DNA of 64,000 bases from the NCBI RefSeq assembly GCF_023822045.1, contig NZ_CP084712.1, forward strand, positions 4,523,001 to 4,587,000. Direction: 5' to 3'. Below the pieces are notes generated by a model. That model worked only from the letters and a program-made list of their open reading frames with translations, searched no databases and had not been told where the DNA came from. Of the stretch, positions 32,267 to 39,656 are shown piece after piece (within the stretch, counting starts at the first letter, position 1; every line of letters starts with the position of its first letter). This DNA is from Sphingopyxis sp. USTB-05 (GTDB taxonomy: Bacteria; Pseudomonadota; Alphaproteobacteria; Sphingomonadales; Sphingomonadaceae). Position numbers and translations under genes: made by a program.

Positions 32267-33924
32267 AGTCCGAGGCCTATACGCCGAAGCTCTTCACGGT
32301 CTTTCGCGAGGGTTATTCCGTCGCCACATTTCGCGCCGATGCGATCGCGGGTCTGACAGTTGCCATCGTCGCGTTGCCGCTTGCCATGGCACTCGGTATC
32401 GCCAGCGGCGCCTCGCCCGACAAGGGGCTGATTACAGCCGTCGTCGCGGGTTTCCTGATCTCGGCGCTCGGCGGATCGCGCGTGCAGGTGGGCGGGCCGA
32501 CCGGCGCCTTCGTCGTCGTGATCTTCAACGTCATCGCGAGCCACGGCTATGACGGCCTGTTGATCGCGACCTTGCTCGCCGGGCTCATCCTCATCGCGGC
32601 GGGACTGCTCCGTTTCGGCCAGATGATCAAATATATCCCGCATCCGGTGGTGACCGGCTTCACCGCGGGGATCGCGGTCATCATCGCCTCGAGCCAGGTC
32701 AAGGATTTCCTCGGCCTCGCCATCGACAAGGTGCCCGCCGACTTCCTCCCCAAGTGGCAGGCTTATCTGGGGGCGCTGCCCAGCGCGAACTGGGCCGCGA
32801 TCGGAATCGGCGGCGGCGCGCTGGCGATCATTATCGCGCTCCGCAAATTCGCGCCGCGGCTGCCGGGCTTCCTGATCGCGGTGGTCGTGACCTCGCTCGC
32901 CGTCCCGCTTCTGAACCTGCCGGTCGACACGATCGGATCGCGCTTTCCCGACATTCCGGCGGGCCTTCCGTTGCCCTCGTTTCCCGACATCTCGCTCGTC
33001 AAGATCAATGCCGTCCTGCCGTCGGCCTTCACGATCGCCTTTCTCGCCGGGATCGAGGCGCTGCTGTCCGCAGTCGTCGCCGACGGCATGGCCGGTACGC
33101 GGCATCGTTCGAACCAGGAACTGGTCGGGCAGGGCGTCGCCAACCTCGGTTCGGCGCTGTTCGGCGGCCTCCCGGCCACCGGAGCGATTGCGCGCACCGC
33201 GACCAATATCCGGTCGGGTGCGAAGACGCCCGTCGCGGGCATGATGCACGCGGCCTTTCTGCTCGTCTTCATCCTCTTCGGCACGGACCTGATGGCCTAT
33301 GTGCCGATGGCGGCGCTCGCCGCGATCCTGTTCATGGTCGCCTGGGGCATGAGCGAGTATCAGCGCTTCCTCGCGCTGCTGCGGATGCCGAACAGCGACC
33401 GGGCGGTGCTGCTCATCACCTTCGGATTGACAGTCCTCGTCGATCTGACGGTGGCGATCGCGGTCGGGGTGACGCTCGCGTCGCTGCTTTTCATGGCGCG
33501 TATGGCCGAAGCGGTCGAGGTCGATCGAAGCGGGCGGCGCGACGCCGAACTCGATGCCGAAGATCTCGACCAGCGCGATGACCTGCCGCCGGGCGTCGAG
33601 GTGTTCCGGATCGCCGGTCCCTTCTTTTTCGGGGTCGCGGGTGAGCTGCTCGACACGCTGCGCCGCGTCGGGCAGTCGCCGCGCGTCATCATCTTGCGCA
33701 TGCGGCTCGTACCGCTCCTCGATGCGAGCGGCGCGCAGGCACTTGAGGAATTTGTCGAACAGGCCCGGCTGGCGGGCGCGCGGGTGATTGTCTCGGGGGT
33801 GCAGCCCCAGCCGCGGGCGATGCTCGGGCGGATCGGCCTTGGCGAAGCGGCGGGCCGCATCGCCTATGCGGCCGATTATGCGGGCGCGCAGGCGCTTGCG
33901 ATCGATCTCGCGGGTGCGAAATGA
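32263..33924 (+). CDS. SulP family anion transporter with C-terminal STAS domain
   Basis: 553 residues from GTG 32263 (overlapping the XRE stop). Twelve or so membrane helices with the SulP signature (FRADAIAGLTVAIVALPLAMALGIASG, VGGPTGAFVV) and a STAS domain (about 445-550, PPGVEVFRIAGPFFFG...LLDASGAQALEEF). Family members move sulfate, bicarbonate or dicarboxylates; substrate not predictable here. A longer reading that starts at 31924 merely runs through the XRE gene in another frame. Confidence 0.92.
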   Translation: MKSEAYTPKLFTVFREGYSVATFRADAIAGLTVAIVALPLAMALGIASGASPDKGLITAVVAGFLISALGGSRVQVGGPTGAFVVVIFNVIASHGYDGLLIATLLAGLILIAAGLLRFGQMIKYIPHPVVTGFTAGIAVIIASSQVKDFLGLAIDKVPADFLPKWQAYLGALPSANWAAIGIGGGALAIIIALRKFAPRLPGFLIAVVVTSLAVPLLNLPVDTIGSRFPDIPAGLPLPSFPDISLVKINAVLPSAFTIAFLAGIEALLSAVVADGMAGTRHRSNQELVGQGVANLGSALFGGLPATGAIARTATNIRSGAKTPVAGMMHAAFLLVFILFGTDLMAYVPMAALAAILFMVAWGMSEYQRFLALLRMPNSDRAVLLITFGLTVLVDLTVAIAVGVTLASLLFMARMAEAVEVDRSGRRDAELDAEDLDQRDDLPPGVEVFRIAGPFFFGVAGELLDTLRRVGQSPRVIILRMRLVPLLDASGAQALEEFVEQARLAGARVIVSGVQPQPRAMLGRIGLGEAAGRIAYAADYAGAQALAIDLAGAK

Positions 33925-34019
33925 CAGCGGCCCCTGTGAGCGGCAGGCCATTCGCACGCGCCGTTTCTCGATCGGCCGGCGGCCGGGAAACCCAATTCTG
34001 ACCAAGTCTGGAGAATGAA

Positions 34020-34325
34020 ATGAGTGACAGTGACGACTATGCCTATGACGAGAAAAGCGGCGAGTGGATGCCGGCGTCGGAGCTTGCGGAACGCAAGGCC
34101 GCGGCCTCGCAGGTCGAGGTTCGCGACGCGGTCGGGAACCTGCTCGAGGATGGCGACAGCGTCGCACTGATCAAGGATCTCGAGGTCAAGGGGGCCGGCA
34201 AGACGCTCAAGGTGGGGACGGTCATCAAGTCGATCCGCCTGACGGGCGATCCGCAGGAGATCGATTGCCGTCACGAGAGCATCAGGGGGCTCGTCTTGCG
34301 CGCCGAGTTCGTGCGCAAGCGCTAG
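34020..34325 (+). CDS. PhnA/YjdM-like protein lacking the zinc ribbon
   Basis: 101 residues. Residues 33-101 match the C-terminal PhnA domain (VRDAVGNLLEDGDSVALIKDLEVKG...IKSIRLTG...IDCRHE...LRAEFVRKR). The usual N-terminal CxxC...CxxC zinc ribbon is replaced by an acidic YAYDEKSGEWMPASE segment. Not involved in phosphonate breakdown despite the name; role unknown. Ribosome site CTGGAGAATGA. Confidence 0.82.
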   Translation: MSDSDDYAYDEKSGEWMPASELAERKAAASQVEVRDAVGNLLEDGDSVALIKDLEVKGAGKTLKVGTVIKSIRLTGDPQEIDCRHESIRGLVLRAEFVRKR

Positions 34326-34482
34326 GTTTTCCGCTTGCGAAGCCTTGTCGTGGCGGCAGCGGCGCGTGGCTCGTCGCCGGGCCGATCGGTGGAGCCGCAA
34401 AGTTCCGCCGGCCTGCCGGGGCCGGATCGACCGGGCCTCGCGATGACGTTCCACCACAATACCGAGAAACGGAACTTGCGAC

Positions 34483-34671
34483 ATGATTTCCCAGAATCTC
34501 AAACCGACCGCACGGAACAGCCGCTTCTATCTGGCTCGCATGCAGGCGTGTCAGACGGAAGCGAACGAGGCGTCGCTTCCGAACGTACGGGACCGGGCCC
34601 TTCGTGCGGCCGTTGCATGGCGCGAGATGTATCAGAAGGCACTGCAGTTCGAGCAGCGGCAAAGCCAATGA
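34483..34671 (+). CDS. small helical protein of unknown function
   Basis: 62 residues forming two helices (RFYLARMQACQTEANEA and DRALRAAVAWREMYQKAL). It resembles small sphingomonad proteins with a YL.RM..C..EA pattern. No function known. Confidence 0.5.
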   Translation: MISQNLKPTARNSRFYLARMQACQTEANEASLPNVRDRALRAAVAWREMYQKALQFEQRQSQ

Positions 34672-34774
34672 TCCCGGCCGCGGTGATCATGACCCCAACG
34701 GGGTTTGTCTGGCGTTCGGAGGCGACCGGCAGCCTGGCCTTCGGGCAATCGACACATCCTTGCGGGAAGTGCGC

Positions 34775-34894
34775 ATGACGATATTCCTGATCATTCTCGT
34801 CTCCGTCTTGCTTCTCGCCCTGTTTATCGGCGTCACCATTGCGGGCGGACGATCGCATGATCGGCAGAACGAGCGCCGCGACCATGACAGATAG
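34775..34894 (+). CDS. possible 39-residue single-helix membrane protein
   Basis: MTIFLIILVSVLLLALFIGVTIA forms one helix, followed by a charged tail. Its end overlaps the start of the spermidine-synthase-like gene by 11 bp, which suggests coupled translation. Only a weak ribosome site (GGGAAG). Confidence 0.35.
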   Translation: MTIFLIILVSVLLLALFIGVTIAGGRSHDRQNERRDHDR

Positions 34895-35927
34895 GTCCGC
34901 GGAAGATTTCGAGGTCGAGATCGCTTGCGAACTCGAAACAGGGGCAGATTGCCGGAGCATCGATCAAGCGGAAACCGAACTCGATCGCTTTCTCGATCAT
35001 CTCGACGATATCGACCGCGAACAGCGTTATTTTGAACGATATGGGACCGAACATCATCGCGCGTCTCCGATGGAGCCGGGCGAACTCGCCGCCCCGCTCG
35101 TCTTCGAGCTGGGCAATATACGGAGCCTCCTCGCAAACTGGGCTTTCGTGCAAAGCGCGATGAGTATCGACGATCCGGACATGTTGATCCTCGACTATAC
35201 GCGCCGGATGATGGGGTTCCTCCTGTTCCATCCCTCTCCGGGGACCATCGAGATCATCGGGCTCGGCGGCGGATCGCTGGCAAAATACTGCCACCGATAT
35301 CTTCCGGAGGCGTCGATCGTCGCGGTCGAGATCGACCCCGACGTCATTGCGGTCCGGGAGCAATTCTTCATGCCGCCCGAGAGCGAGCGCTTCGAGATCG
35401 TCTGCGATGATGGCGCGGAATTCGTGAGGCGGGATACACGAAGCTGCGATGTCTTGCTTGTCGATGGCTTCGACAAGGACGGACAGCCTGCGCAGCTCTG
35501 TTCTTCAAGTTTCTATCGTGATTGCCATTCGCGGTTGAAGCCTGGCGGCATTCTCGTCGTCAACCTGTGCGATGATTACTGGAAGCACGGCTCTATCCTG
35601 GCTCGCATAAGAGAGCATTTCGAATGTACGATCGATCTTCCCATGAAGATAGGGATGAACCGGATCATCTTCGCATTCAGGGATGGGCGGCTCCCTTCGG
35701 ATCCTGCCGCGCTATTGCAGACCGCCGGCGATCTCGATCGCATCCATCCGATATCCTTTTTGCTTTTGGCGAACGAAATATCGGACGGCATCAAATCGCG
35801 CGATGAAAGGCTTGGCGACAGTTTCGATAGCGACTTTCAAGAAGCGCAGTCGCTGTCGATCGCCTCGCTTTGGCTCGCGACAGAAATTGAGCATCTGCCG
35901 ACAATCGACCCCTATATTCTGATCTGA
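34884..35927 (+). CDS. spermidine-synthase-like methyltransferase-fold protein
   Basis: 347 residues. The Rossmann segment TIEIIGLGGGSLAKYCHRYLPEASIVAVEIDPDVI with D-G-AEF and VLLVDGFDKDGQPAQL matches spermidine synthase-like proteins that lack the canonical polyamine-site pattern in part. An N-terminal acidic segment (about 1-90) precedes the fold, and a C-terminal extension (260-347) is unique. It could make polyamines or be a related aminopropyl transferase. The start was taken at 34884, not 34839, to fit the fold boundary and overlap. Confidence 0.75.
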   Translation: MTDRSAEDFEVEIACELETGADCRSIDQAETELDRFLDHLDDIDREQRYFERYGTEHHRASPMEPGELAAPLVFELGNIRSLLANWAFVQSAMSIDDPDMLILDYTRRMMGFLLFHPSPGTIEIIGLGGGSLAKYCHRYLPEASIVAVEIDPDVIAVREQFFMPPESERFEIVCDDGAEFVRRDTRSCDVLLVDGFDKDGQPAQLCSSSFYRDCHSRLKPGGILVVNLCDDYWKHGSILARIREHFECTIDLPMKIGMNRIIFAFRDGRLPSDPAALLQTAGDLDRIHPISFLLLANEISDGIKSRDERLGDSFDSDFQEAQSLSIASLWLATEIEHLPTIDPYILI

Positions 35928-36136
35928 ATGGCCGTCTTGAGCACGCCGCATTGCCCGCATAAGGTCTTGGCGCGGTTACATTCCTCGCGCTGGCCGAGTT
36001 CGCGGGTTACGACATTGGCCTGGCTTCGAACCGACAGGTTCAGCCGATCGGTGACGCAGTCGTCGCAGATGGGCGAGCCACCGAGGTTCCCTATCAATTG
36101 TTCGATCTGTCCGGCTATCGTCATTCGGCGTGGCAT
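35912..36136 (-). CDS. small zinc-finger-like protein
   Basis: 74 residues with PICDDCVTDRLNL and TLCGQCGVLKTAI, a CxxC...CxxC pair about 40 residues apart, flanking a helix of the kind RSQANVVTREL. This pattern looks like a treble-clef or rubredoxin-like zinc site. It converges with and overlaps the end of the preceding gene by 16 bp. Two starts (36136, 36124) are possible; the ribosome site is weak. Confidence 0.55.
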   Translation of the reverse strand: MPRRMTIAGQIEQLIGNLGGSPICDDCVTDRLNLSVRSQANVVTRELGQREECNRAKTLCGQCGVLKTAIQIRI

Positions 36137-36495
36137 GGGTCCGTCATAGTCGCGGAGACAGCACGAAGAAAGTGGCAGCCTATGGACGGCGGTGGTCGTT
36201 GCGTGGACCCACAGAAGTTGGCCAGCGCTTCCTCACGGGGTGGCGGAGAAACCTTGATCGGGCCGTCAGGGCTGCTTCTGTGCACTGTGTTCCAAAAGCC
36301 GCCTGGCCGCAAAGCGGTTCAAGAGCGGACGGTCCCTTTGCGGCCAGGTCATTTTGTAGCGGGGCCTTGACCGGTGTCAGGTCAGGGGTTGGCCCAAACG
36401 GGGTAAAAAGCTTACCGCATAGCGATCCGCGCGGATTGATGCAGATCAATGTAGCGAGAATTCATACAGGGCAATGTGATCGCAGGAGCGCCGCC
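36137..36495. promoter_or_regulatory. cybB upstream region with FNR-type sites
   Basis: 359 bp without a convincing gene. TTGAC-CGGT-GTCAG (36367-36380) and TTGAT-GCAG-ATCAA (36436-36449) are spaced about 69 bp apart, and the nearer one is 46 bp upstream of ATG 36496. A GC-rich inverted-repeat region lies at about 36290-36350. Confidence 0.5.
36436..36449. promoter_or_regulatory. consensus FNR/FixK box upstream of cytochrome b561
   Basis: TTGAT-GCAG-ATCAA is an exact match to the FNR half-site pattern TTGAT-N4-ATCAA, 46 bp upstream of the start codon. Two FNR-type regulators are encoded later in the window. Confidence 0.7.
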
Positions 36496-37041
36496 ATGAC
36501 GATTGAGAAAAAATCCGATTCTTACAGTCGGCCATCGATAATCCTCCACTGGCTTACGGTGCTGGTCATCGCTGCGGTCTACGCCGCTATCGAGCTACGG
36601 GAATTCTGGCCAAAAGGCAGTGTGTCCCGTGAAGCGCTCAAGAACTGGCACTTCATGCTTGGACTATCCGTCTTCGGACTCGTCTGGCTCAGGATCATGG
36701 CGCGGCTCATATGGCCGGCACCAGCGCCTTTGGAAGGGCCGGGCTGGCGGAAACTGATCGCAAACGCCACTCACTTTGCTTTATATCTTCTGATGATCGG
36801 AATGCCGATCGCCGGCTGGCTCATCCTCAGCGCTGAGGGCAAACCCATTCCCTTCTTCGGTTTGGAGCTGCCGCCCTTGGCGGCCCCAAACCATGCACTG
36901 GCGGAAGAGGTCGAAGACCTCCACGGCCTGGGCGGCACAATCGGATATTGGCTAATCGGTTTCCACGCAGCAGCAGCATTGTTTCGCCACTATGTTCTAA
37001 AAGACAGTCTTCTCTTTCGGATGCGCTATGCTCGGATTTGA
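36496..37041 (+). CDS. cybB: cytochrome b561
   Basis: 181 residues, four membrane helices. Histidine ligands for two b hemes appear at SIILHWLTV, NWHFMLG, NATHFALYL and LIGFHAAAALFRHY. Such proteins move electrons between quinol and superoxide or other acceptors in the inner membrane. The start at 36496 has a GGAGCG ribosome site. Confidence 0.92.
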   Translation: MTIEKKSDSYSRPSIILHWLTVLVIAAVYAAIELREFWPKGSVSREALKNWHFMLGLSVFGLVWLRIMARLIWPAPAPLEGPGWRKLIANATHFALYLLMIGMPIAGWLILSAEGKPIPFFGLELPPLAAPNHALAEEVEDLHGLGGTIGYWLIGFHAAAALFRHYVLKDSLLFRMRYARI

Positions 37042-37092
37042 ATGTCCGCGACCCGGTCGTTTCCTGCCATCCCATCTGGGTCAGCGGCGTAC

Positions 37093-37126
37093 GTCCGCTT
37101 TTTGCGATCCGTGCCAAAAAGCGGAC
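37093..37126. repeat. 11-bp perfect inverted repeat
   Basis: GTCCGCTTTTT and AAAAAGCGGAC enclose 12 bases, downstream of cybB. Same GTCCGC stem as 29303-29340. It may also function as a bidirectional transcript end. Confidence 0.5.
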
Positions 37127-37144
37127 TGACCGCAGCCGGTCAGC

Positions 37145-37524
37145 TCAGGGCGACAAGGTGGCGGTCAACCCTTGCCTTACGGGAACGAGGGCGAGAGCGA
37201 AGGCGGCGGCGAACCCGATCTTGCGTCGGGAGACCAAGCATGGCTGGCCGAGCCGAAAATGCCTCCGCCGACGAGGGCTAGCCAAAGCAGCAGGTATGGA
37301 TTCCAGGCCGTCGGGCTACCGCCCAATGCCGCACCGCAAACCTATGGCCGAGTTTGGCCAAGGTGCCGGTCATGAAGGTGACGCTGATACGGACCTCTCC
37401 GTCGCGGTGGAAGATCGTGATCGAGGCGCCCGCCCGACCTGAGAAACCCGATGGCATCGACAAATCCCGCCGGCCCGGCGAGGCAGAATGCCACTCTTCG
37501 AAAGCTTTTATCGTACCGGATCAT
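37145..37524 (-). pseudogene. decayed DUF1275 (YoaK-like) membrane protein gene
   Basis: On the minus strand ATG 37524 opens with FCLAGPAGFVDAIGFL, the DUF1275 N-terminal motif. A different frame then gives VTFMTGTLAKLGHRFA, another AWNPYLLLWLALVGGGIFG, and a last one IGFAAAFALALVPVRQG before a stop at 37145. These are the family motifs in the right order but in different frames and with the middle third missing. So the gene was deleted internally and frameshifted at least twice. Confidence 0.75.
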
Positions 37525-37827
37525 GGAGTCTTCGATTGCATCGCCGTGCCGGCGATGTCTCTACGCCATTGTTCGGCGCGAGCGGCCATCATGCTTCCGT
37601 TCAGGGGCTGAGATCGAAAGCAGGAGCAAAAGTCCGGTTCTCTGACCGGAGCCTTTAAGCCGACCCATATTTCGCTGACGTACGATGCCATTGGAGGCAG
37701 GCGCTACCCTTACGGAGTTTTCCGAATTGGGCCGGTGCGCGGGGAAGGCGAAGATCTCCGAACCGAACCATCGGGTCCTGCCGGCCTTTGGCCGGGTTGC
37801 GACCTTCGGACGAAGAGGAGACAGATG
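37525..37827. other. BON-gene upstream region
   Basis: 303 bp with no gene. It has a small hairpin (TCCGGT/ACCGGA at 37633-37650) and the motif CTTACGGA at 37709-37716, matched by the same motif in front of the paralogous BON gene at 57877. Confidence 0.5.
37709..37716. promoter_or_regulatory. TCCGTA-type motif upstream of BON gene 1
   Basis: CTTACGGA (TCCGTAAG on the other strand), 111 bp before the start codon. One of a family of such motifs in the 36-64 kb part; see the findings. Confidence 0.35.
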
Positions 37828-38487
37828 ATGTTGAAGAAGACAGACGGGCAGTTGCAGCGCGACGTGATGGACGAGCTCGAATGGGAGCCAAGCGTCGATC
37901 ATGCGGATATCGGCGTCGCCGTAACAGATGGCGTCGTCACTCTCTCGGGTTACGTGAAAACCTATCCGGAGAAGATCGCCGCCGAGAAGGCGACGCGCCG
38001 CGTCGCCGGCGTCCGGGCGATCGCCGAAGAGATCAAGGTCCATTTCGCGTCCGAGCCCAAGATGGCCGATCATGAAATCGCCAGGCGCCTGCTCGACATG
38101 ATGGCTTGGACGGTGTCGATCCCGACCGACAGGGTTCAGGTCAAGGTCGAGCGGGGCCGGGTGACGCTGAGCGGCATGGTCGACTGGGACTATCAACGCA
38201 AGGAAGCCTTCCGGGCCGCCAGCCGCGTTACCGGCGTCGCGGGCGTGAGCAACCTGATCGAGGTCAAGCAGCACCCGGCGCCCGCCGACGTGAAGGAGCG
38301 GATCGTTTCGGCCTTCAAACGCCAGGCCGATCTCGACGCCGCCGCGGTGACCGTGACCACCGAAGGGGGAATTGTGAAGCTCGGCGGCAAGGTCAGGGCA
38401 TGGGCCGAGCGCGGGGTCGCCGAGAGGGCCGCATGGTCGGCGCCGGGGGTCACCCGGGTCGAGGATAATATCACGATCGCCCTTTGA
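37828..38487 (+). CDS. BON-domain protein (three BON domains)
   Basis: 219 residues, three BON domains (about 8-75, 85-150, 155-219), each with a GVVTLSGYV-type strand and a helix such as AAEKATRRVAGVRAIAEEI. BON domains bind lipid or membranes and occur in OsmY-like stress proteins. No signal peptide is seen. The start at 37828 is set by GAGGAG seven bases upstream and by alignment to the paralogue at 58013, which has exactly the same length. Confidence 0.9.
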   Translation: MLKKTDGQLQRDVMDELEWEPSVDHADIGVAVTDGVVTLSGYVKTYPEKIAAEKATRRVAGVRAIAEEIKVHFASEPKMADHEIARRLLDMMAWTVSIPTDRVQVKVERGRVTLSGMVDWDYQRKEAFRAASRVTGVAGVSNLIEVKQHPAPADVKERIVSAFKRQADLDAAAVTVTTEGGIVKLGGKVRAWAERGVAERAAWSAPGVTRVEDNITIAL

Positions 38488-38513
38488 GCGGAGCGATCCC
38501 GAAAATACGCTTT

Positions 38514-38545
38514 GCGGCCGCCCTCGAAGACGGGCGGCCGCTTTT
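38514..38545. terminator. rho-independent terminator between convergent genes
   Basis: GCGGCCGCCC and GGGCGGCCGC form a perfect 10-bp stem with an 8-base loop, followed by TTTT on the plus strand. It ends the BON transcript and may also serve the converging Nudix gene. Confidence 0.75.
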
Positions 38546-38548
38546 GCG

Positions 38549-39058
38549 TCAGTGTCGAAGCGCCAGATAATCGGCGAGCCGGTCGACAAAAGGCTGCTGG
38601 CTTGGAAGTATCATGGCCGCAGCCTCCGCCGCCGTGAACCATCGCGCCGCGTCGATTTCGGGAAACGACTGGTACAGGCCGCTGCGCGGTGGCCACTCGA
38701 TCTCGAAGCGATTGCTCACGACCGCAGTAGCATCGAGATCCTGCTCGAGCGCGAAGCCTTCGACGATCTTTCCGCCAGCCTGCCGGAGCGGGCCCAGCGG
38801 AACAAGCGTACCTTGCAGCGATATGCCAAGCTCTTCCTGAGCTTCGCGCAAGGCGGCAGCCTCCGCGTTTTCACCCGCCCCAATTCCTCCCTTCGGTATC
38901 TGCCAGGCGCCGCGGTCGCGCCCACGCCAATAGGGTCCGCCGGGATGGACGAGCAAGACTTCCGCGCTCCCGCCCTTCAGCCGATAAAGCAGTATCCCGG
39001 CGCTTCGCGCTATCACTGGCAGTCGCAGCTGTTTGTCGGCATCGATCCCCTCTCCCAA
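38549..39058 (-). CDS. Nudix hydrolase
   Basis: 169 residues; the Nudix box GGIGAGENAEAAALREAQEELGI is intact (GX5EX7REUXEEXGU) and the loop GAWQIPKG precedes it. Such enzymes cleave nucleoside diphosphates linked to another moiety, e.g. (di)nucleoside polyphosphates, acting as house-cleaning enzymes. Convergent with the BON gene. Confidence 0.93.
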   Translation of the reverse strand: MGEGIDADKQLRLPVIARSAGILLYRLKGGSAEVLLVHPGGPYWRGRDRGAWQIPKGGIGAGENAEAAALREAQEELGISLQGTLVPLGPLRQAGGKIVEGFALEQDLDATAVVSNRFEIEWPPRSGLYQSFPEIDAARWFTAAEAAAMILPSQQPFVDRLADYLALRH

Positions 39059-39156
39059 TCATCGCTGCGAGCGGTTCTGCCCGCCAGTCTTCGGCGCCGC
39101 CGCGCAGCTATGGCTGAAAGGTAACGCGCCCTTCGTTCCCCGGCCATGTGCGGAAT

Positions 39157-39168
39157 CTACGTATTTCG
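39157..39168. promoter_or_regulatory. TACGTA motif in a divergent promoter region
   Basis: CTACGTATTTCG between the Nudix (-) and small-membrane-protein (+) genes. In minus orientation it reads TACGTAGATTCCGCA, close to the copies ahead of fixL and of the HdeD-like gene. Confidence 0.4.
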
Positions 39169-39222
39169 CGGTCTGACGCTTTCGCTCAATCTCTGACCAC
39201 GCTTAAGGTGAAGGAGGCCAAT

Positions 39223-39396
39223 ATGGATATGCCCGATGTCGACAAGTCGCTTGCGAAACTCGGCGTGCCGCGCCGGATGCGCAAGAAGATCGGCCGCGTT
39301 TCGCGATCGCCCAAGCTTCGCGCGGCGGCGGCGCTGGTCCCCATTCTTACCGCTGGCCTCCTCGCGGCGCGCAGATTTGCACGCAAGGGGTCCTGA
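39223..39396 (+). CDS. small protein with one hydrophobic helix
   Basis: 57 residues, start after GAAGGAGG. A basic amphipathic segment (VPRRMRKKIGRVSRSPKLR) precedes a hydrophobic helix (AAAALVPILTAGLLAARRFA). Function unknown. Followed two bases after its stop by a second tiny membrane ORF. Confidence 0.5.
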   Translation: MDMPDVDKSLAKLGVPRRMRKKIGRVSRSPKLRAAAALVPILTAGLLAARRFARKGS

Positions 39397-39398
39397 AA

Positions 39399-39527
39399 GT
39401 GGCGCCATCGAACCCCGAGGATCCGATTGAGCGTGACCGCGAGCACGCGGCTTCGCTCCGACTGTGGCTCGTCTATTTCGCCTTCGTCATTCTGGGCTCG
39501 GTCTGGTTCTTTCTCTTCCGGCTCTGA
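39399..39527 (+). CDS. possible 42-residue membrane microprotein (GTG start)
   Basis: The frame from GTG 39399 encodes an acidic N terminus (APSNPEDPIERDREHA) and one helix (LWLVYFAFVILGSVWFFLF), ending at 39527. It begins 2 bp after the preceding stop, as expected for a two-gene transcript. The absence of a strong ribosome site lowers confidence. Confidence 0.45.
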   Translation: MAPSNPEDPIERDREHAASLRLWLVYFAFVILGSVWFFLFRL

Positions 39528-39583
39528 CCGGCGCCGCCCACGCGGGTGCGGCAAATCCCAGAGCAGATGAGGCGACGGCCTGG

Positions 39584-39597
39584 TTGACCAAGGTCAA
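39584..39597. promoter_or_regulatory. FNR/FixK-type palindrome upstream of the monooxygenase
   Basis: TTGAC-CAAG-GTCAA, a perfect FixK/DNR-type dyad, 59 bp upstream of the start codon. Confidence 0.6.
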
Positions 39598-39656
39598 TGA
39601 CCTTTGCCGATGCGGTGTTCATGCCTTTCCAAAGATAGAAGTGAAGGGAGCTGTCG

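Noticed and set aside
31705..34167. 820-residue minus-strand ORF over the SulP gene
   Set aside because: Antisense shadow; composition dominated by Arg, Asp and His, with no family motif, while the plus strand encodes a complete transporter.
36948..37442. Plus-strand ORF downstream of cybB
   Set aside because: No similarity and low-complexity composition; the minus strand instead holds DUF1275 motifs in broken frames.
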